Part shown: positions 1-5,800 of the stretch, one piece after another
How the letters are laid out: every line of letters begins with the position of its first letter
Position numbering within the stretch: position 1 is the first letter of the stretch
Source of the DNA: Symbiodinium natans
Lineage: Eukaryota > Sar > Dinophyceae > Suessiales > Symbiodiniaceae
Length of the DNA stretch: 22,500 nucleotides
Direction of reading: 5' to 3'
NCBI GenBank assembly: GCA_905221605.1
Contig: CAJNDS010000771.1
Location: forward strand, 37,501 to 60,000
Notes under the pieces: model-generated
Told to the model about the DNA's origin: nothing
Databases searched by the model: none
Seen by the model: only the letters and a program-made list of their open reading frames with translations
Program-made: the position numbers and the translations under genes

Positions 1-454
1 ATGAAAGGTGGTCTTCTGACTTCGGCCTTGGCGCACATGAACCCTACAACCTGGGGTCATATACTCTATGCTGCTATTTGCTTAAGAACCCCCCCCCCCC
101 CCCCCAAAAAAAAAAAAAAAAAACATGTATTTCCCTTATAAGGAAGAATATTCTGATTGTTTAGGGGGGTTCTCAAGCATTTCGTAGTCTATACTACCAT
201 AGCCCGAATCAAGGTCCATGGACGCGAACTTGCCCCATCCTCGGAGGTTCACGGGTGCTGAGAAGTAGGGTTAGAAGTAGGGCAACTGGTAAGTTAAAAG
301 CTTTCTTGGGCTGCATATAGCCCTGCTTATACATGTACCCTTGACCCTCCAAGTACCCTGTGCTACTACAATCCCTATGAAGGTATATAGACAACTAGGA
401 CCCGGAGTAGGCCCTTATTCCTTTCTTAAGGTTTGGATTCCCTTATAAGCTTCT

Positions 455-520
455 TTTTCATTCCTAGGTTACTCTTGCGTTTCGTCAACCATTGTAAAAA
501 GGACCCCCAAAAAAGGACCC
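455..520 (+). CDS. Possible exon upstream of exon 1
   Basis: A classic acceptor (AAGCTTCTTTTTCATTCCTAG, ending at 467) precedes open sequence reading LLLRFVNHCKKD. The acceptor is one of the best in the window. There is no obvious donor, and the peptide is too short to place, so this could be an exon just 5' of exon 1 or chance. Confidence 0.25.
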
Positions 521-571
521 CCCCAAATTTAGAGAGCTACCCATATAGCCAATGGCCCAAATACGGTCCAG

Positions 572-655
572 GACGTATGGCTACTTCATCGACGGCTTTG
601 AGCCTGCCTACTGGTGGTGGGACATCCTGGTCAAGCGGGCTGATGTGGCCATCAT
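572..655 (+). CDS. Exon 1: YWWW-motif exon
   Basis: The acceptor AG is at 570-571. The frame starting at 573 reads ...GYFIDGFEPAYWWWDILVKR and then ADVAIM. The exon ends with two bases of an ATG codon, which is completed by the first G of exon 2. The donor would be GC at 656-657. The aromatic cluster followed by K-R and a hydrophobic run is the most recognisable protein signature in the window and marks entry into the membrane. The frame stays open past the donor to a stop only in CCCTAAA-like sequence near 710. The two longer ORFs overlapping here lie in other frames and are shadows. Confidence 0.65.
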
Positions 656-788
656 GCGCCTTGGCTGCAAGTGCCAGGGTCTGCCAGCAATACACGCCCT
701 AAACCCCTAAACCGCCCCGAACAACAGCCAACAGCCACCAGCAACTACAAACAACCTACAAACAACCTACAAACAACCACCGACGACC

Positions 789-832
<44 letters not shown>

Positions 833-2741
833 GACGCGGTCGCGGACGCGGACGCGTGGACGGTGTGGGACCTGTTTTCACCGTCTGCAAGACCGTTCAC
901 CAGAAACCCCAAAACCCTGAACCCTAAACCTTAAACCCTAAGCCCTACACTCTACACCGTAAACCCTAAACCCTAAACCCTAAACCCTAAACCCTAAACC
1001 CTAAACCCTAAACCCTAAACCCTAAACCCTAAACCCTAAACCCTAAACCCTAAACCCTAAACCCTAAACCCTAAACCCTAACCCTAGACCCTAGACCCTA
1101 GACCCTAGACCCTAGACCCTAGACCCTAGACCCTAGACCCTAGACCTTAGACTGAATGCCTGCGCTGACAAGGATGCTGGTGACTTATACGTCCGTGGCC
1201 GACGACGAGAAAGCGCCGCGTGGCTGCAGCGAAAGTTCTTCATAGCTCTACTTCGGGTTAAGGGTTTAGGGTTTCGGGTTTAGGGTTTAAGCGTGTAGGG
1301 TTTAGGCTTTAGGGTTTAGGTTTGGGGGTTTAGGGACCCCCCCCAAGATGTAGGTGTCAGGGCTCAGGGTGTAGGGAGTAGGGTTTTGTAGGGTGCCCAA
1401 GCCCCAAACCCTCAACCCCAAACTGCCTGAAGAGCCGTAATGTTATCAAACAACAACAACGCCAGCCAACGAATCAACCGCCAAACCCGAAGCTCAGGAA
1501 ACTTCTGATCTATCCCTTCATCTCTGGTGGCCAGCTGGCCCTCACCGCCTGGTGTCGGCCCTTCCTCAACAACCAGGCAGCCAGCAGCCTCCTTAAGGGG
1601 GTTTAGAGGGCTTAGAGGGCTTAGAGGGCTTAGAGGGCTTAGAGGGCTAAGAGGGCTTAGAGGGCTTAGAGGGTTTAGAGGGTTTAGAGGGTTTAGAGGG
1701 GTTTAGAGGGTCTAGGGTCTAGAGGTGCACTTGGAGGTAAGTTGGGGCATAAACAGGGTAATTATGGGGTTCTACCCTTACTAGGTTTCTAGCCCTACGT
1801 ATCCATGACCTAGGGCGGGGGTTAGGGCTCAGGGGTGGTCTTAGGGGGGTTCAGGGTTTGCGGTTTTGGGTTTTAAGGGTGCAAAGTTTAGGGCTTAGGG
1901 GCTTCAGATTTAGCAGCTGTGTGAACTCATGCAGATGCCTAAACCCTAAGACCCTAGTTGCTCGGCCTGCAGGCCACTGGAAGAGGCTCCGAAACGACGC
2001 TGGAACCCTGAATCGGGTCCCCAGGCCCTAAGCCCTAACCCTTAACCCTCAAACCCTTAAACCCCTAAACCCCTTAACCCCTTAAACCCAAAACCCCAAC
2101 CCAAAAGCCCTTAAACCATTCAGCCCTCCACCCCTAAAGAAGCAGCTGGTGCAGGCGGAGGTCTTGGATTTTCTGGAGTATATCCTCTCGAGATTCTCGG
2201 ACGAAGTCACAGTGCTTTGGGGTTTCAGGGAAGTACAGGGGTTTCAGGCACAGTTTCGGGTTGCAGGGTTTTTGGGTTTAGGGGTAAAAACTCTTTTAGG
2301 CTTGAACTCTAAGTGGGTGGCTGTCAAAATCATGGTCCCTTTTGGGGGTGCCCTACATAAATATTTGGTGCCGTATTATCGAGGGATCCAACAAGCGACC
2401 ATAATTTTTACAACCTGTGAAATGAAATAGGCCAGGGTGGTTTTGCCGCCGAGACGGCCTGGGGTATAAAAGGCTGAATGGTTTAAGGGCTTTTGGGTTG
2501 GGGTTTTGGGTTTAAGGGGTTAAGGGGTTTTAGGGTTTAAGGGTTTAAGGGTTTAAGGGTTTAAGGGCTTAAGGGCTTAAGGGCTTAAGGGCTTAAGGGC
2601 TTAAGGGCTTAAGGGCTTAAGGTGTTAGATGGCCCTCCGCAATCGGGCCGTGCATTTTCACGAAGCTTTCGAAGGTAGTCTGAATCTAAACGCTCAACCC
2701 TCGACCCTCAACCCTAAGCCCTAAACCCTAAACCCGCAACC

Positions 2742-2808
<67 letters not shown>

Positions 2809-2811
2809 ATC

Positions 2812-2857
<46 letters not shown>

Positions 2858-5800
2858 ACCTTGAAGGAAGTTTAGGGTTTCAGGATTTAGGGTTCTCCGG
2901 GGTCCTGAACTAATCCCCTAATTACCCCAAAGACCCAAACCAAAGGCCTGAGCCGGGGGCTCTCGGGGTGGGCAGGGCGGGGCGGCATAGGATCCCGTGA
3001 TGAACCTTAGCGGGTTTAGGGATGTTTGGGGGTTTAGGGTTTAGGGTTTAGGGTTTAGGGTTCAGGGTTTAGGGTTTAGGGTCTAGGGTCTAGGGTTTAG
3101 GGCAATGCAGCAACCCGTTTTGCACATGCGCTTTGTGCGAACCTTGCAATTCATCGTTTGGGTCGAGCATGCGATGTGCTCTGAGCGTTGAAGGAGCCTC
3201 CAATCGAGAAGAGCATATGGGTAGTTCGCTAAACTCGGTTCCCTTTTTCGGGTCCGGCATATAGTACGGCAGCTTATATAAGGACCCTCAAAATGGACCG
3301 TAATTTAGAGCACTAGCCATATGAAGATTAAAAGCCTGCAAGACCCGAGACTTGTACGCAAGCGCAGCTTTGGCACGCCCTACACATTCACCATCAGGGC
3401 CCCAAAGCCCTAAACCATAAAACCCTCCTGAGCCATAAAGCCCTAAAACTCCAGAGAGCCCCAAAAGCCTCAAACCCTAGACCCCGCAAAACCCTAGAGC
3501 CCCAAAAAACCCAAAGCCCTAAAGAGCGCTCAAAAGGCCCCCTCTACTTCTTAAGGACTCGAGATGTTGAACTCTAAGCCTTCAAGATTTAGGGTTTAGG
3601 GTTTAGGGTTTAGGGTTTAGGGTTTAGGGTTTACGGTTTAGGGTTTAGGGTTTGCTGTGATAGGGCGTAGATGCTGTGAAGGTTAGGTTTCGGAACAAGC
3701 TCGAAAGCCTCGTGAGATGCCGAACAGCAGCTTTGGCCCGATTGTGGAGGGCCATCTAACACTTTTCTCCCACCCCACGCCGTCCAAGGCGGCAAAGCCA
3801 CCCAAACCTATTCCTTTTCGGGTTTAGGCCTAAACTCAGACAACAGTCCACTTTTCAAAACTTATTCAGTTTCATGATGTTGGTTGAATCCGAGAGTCAA
3901 GGGTGCCAGCAAGGTCTTGAAGCGTGTGGTCAGGGCCGAGAGGCTAGGGGGGCGGCCAGGTGGCGTCAGCGGGTCAAGGGGGGCGAGAGGGGGGAGGGGG
4001 CGAGCGGGGCCAGGGCCAGCAGGCCAGGGGGGCAGGGGGGGGCCAGGGGGGTCAGGGGGAAAGGAAAAGAACGTGCTCCGGTACCGGGCCCATCGTGGGT
4101 GCTACCGACCTCCGAGCTGTGGGAGGCGGGCGAACGACCTGGGTCGGCTTGCGCCACCGAGGTCGAGGGGCTTAGGCGCCGCCCCCCAACTGCAGGGGGC
4201 GGCCTAGGCCTTGGGTTTAAGGTTTAGGGTTAGGGTTTAGGGTTTTGGATTGAACCCGAAACCCTCAACCCCGCAACTCCCCCCTCCGCTACTTCTTAGG
4301 CTTCCGCTTTCTCTTCTTCAGCGGGATTGCGCTCCTGATCCTGGGCCTGCAATCATAAGCATCTAAACCCTAAACCCTAAACCCTAAACCCTAAACCCTA
4401 AACCCTAAACCCCAAACCCCAAACCCCAAACCCCAAACCCCAAACCCCAAACCCCAAACCCCAAACCCCAAACCCTAAACCCTAAACCCTAAACCCTAAA
4501 CCTTAGGATTTCGGGGGCTTTAGGGTTTGGTGTGTGTGGGGTTTGTTTGTTTTTTTTTGTTTTTTTTTGGGGGGGGGTTTGCGGTATTGATTGTTTTTTT
4601 TGTTAGTCCTCCGTTTGCGGGAAGCCTGGTTTGACCAGGTAACCCCCCTCCCTCACCCCGGGAAATCCACTCCAACTTGCCCGAAACGTAGCTTCAAGCC
4701 ACCGCCATAGGGGACAGGCTGCAAATAGCGCAGCTTTCTAAACGTCTCTTTGATAGCTCAGTTGCCAGAATAGGGATATGCAGGAAAATGCCATGGCCCT
4801 GTTTTTGTCTAGTAGCCCAGTTTCAGTGAACCACAAACCCAGAAACGGAGTTGGGAGCCTGCCTGGGAAGACCCGGGCCTTGGACCCTTTAGGTTTAGTC
4901 TTAGTCGTTTTTTAGGGGTTTAGGGGTTTAGGGGTTTAGAGGTTTAGGGGTTTTGGGGTTCAGGGGTTTAAGTGTTTACGGGTTTAGGGGTTTATGCAAG
5001 TGGCCCTGCGGGGTGTAGGGGTTTAAGGGTGTAGGGGTATAGGGTTGACGTAGCATTCATGGTTCTAAAAGCCATAACCCCTGAACGCCTAAAGCCCAGA
5101 AGCCCGTAGAATGTGGAAGCCTCTCAGTTCGCAGCACCGCCACCATGTCACAGAAGACATTGACTTGGACAGAAGCAAGCGGCGCTTGCTCGGAAGATTG
5201 CCCTCTCCACGCTTTCCGCGCAAGACCTTAAGAGCTGCAGCTGTCGTGCTCAAGCGATGCCGTGCCATCCTTCATGCGGTCGCCACGCCCTCATCTGCGA
5301 CACTGGTGGCGTGTTGACGCGATGGTTTCTGACAGAGGGCGCTTAGAGTGTGATCAGGTGCGACCTGGCAGATTCCGACCACAAGATTGCCACTACTCGC
5401 AATTTGCACCTGTTGTCCGTCTTCAACCTACTTGATTCCTGGGTAGTTAGAAGTAGGGTTATGAGTACCCTCTGTAAAGTTCTAACCCTACGTAGAACCC
5501 CTGCTTATAAGTACTACCCTAAACCCCAAACCGTACAAGGATCAGGCCAATGAACTGGCGGGATGCGCGGCTTACGATGATTTATTCCGCGGCTAATCCA
5601 AAAGCCCGAAACCGTAGTAAGGGCTCAGGGTTTAGGGTTGAGGGGTTTAGGGTTTAGGGTTTAGGGTCTAGGGTTTAGGGTTTAGGGTTTAGGGTTTAGG
5701 GTTTAGGGTTTAGGGCCCTAGACCCCTTAAACCCAAGCCCGTTAAGCTCAAGGCTCTCAACCCTGCCAGACCTAGAGACTCAAAAATCTGTAAGTCCTAA

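Noticed and set aside
671-934. ORF with poly-Asp run
   Set aside because: The Asp run is a (GAC)n microsatellite, and the frame differs from the well-supported exon 1 frame.
905-1148. A true chromosome end
   Set aside because: Telomere-like blocks occur in both orientations about sixty times with unique sequence between them, so they are interstitial. None is at the window edge in the correct end orientation.
3874-4227. 117-, 107- and 71-codon Gly/Arg-rich ORFs
   Set aside because: They come from a G-rich tract within the composite repeat and are open in several frames. Changes between the two copies are not clearly biased to silent positions.
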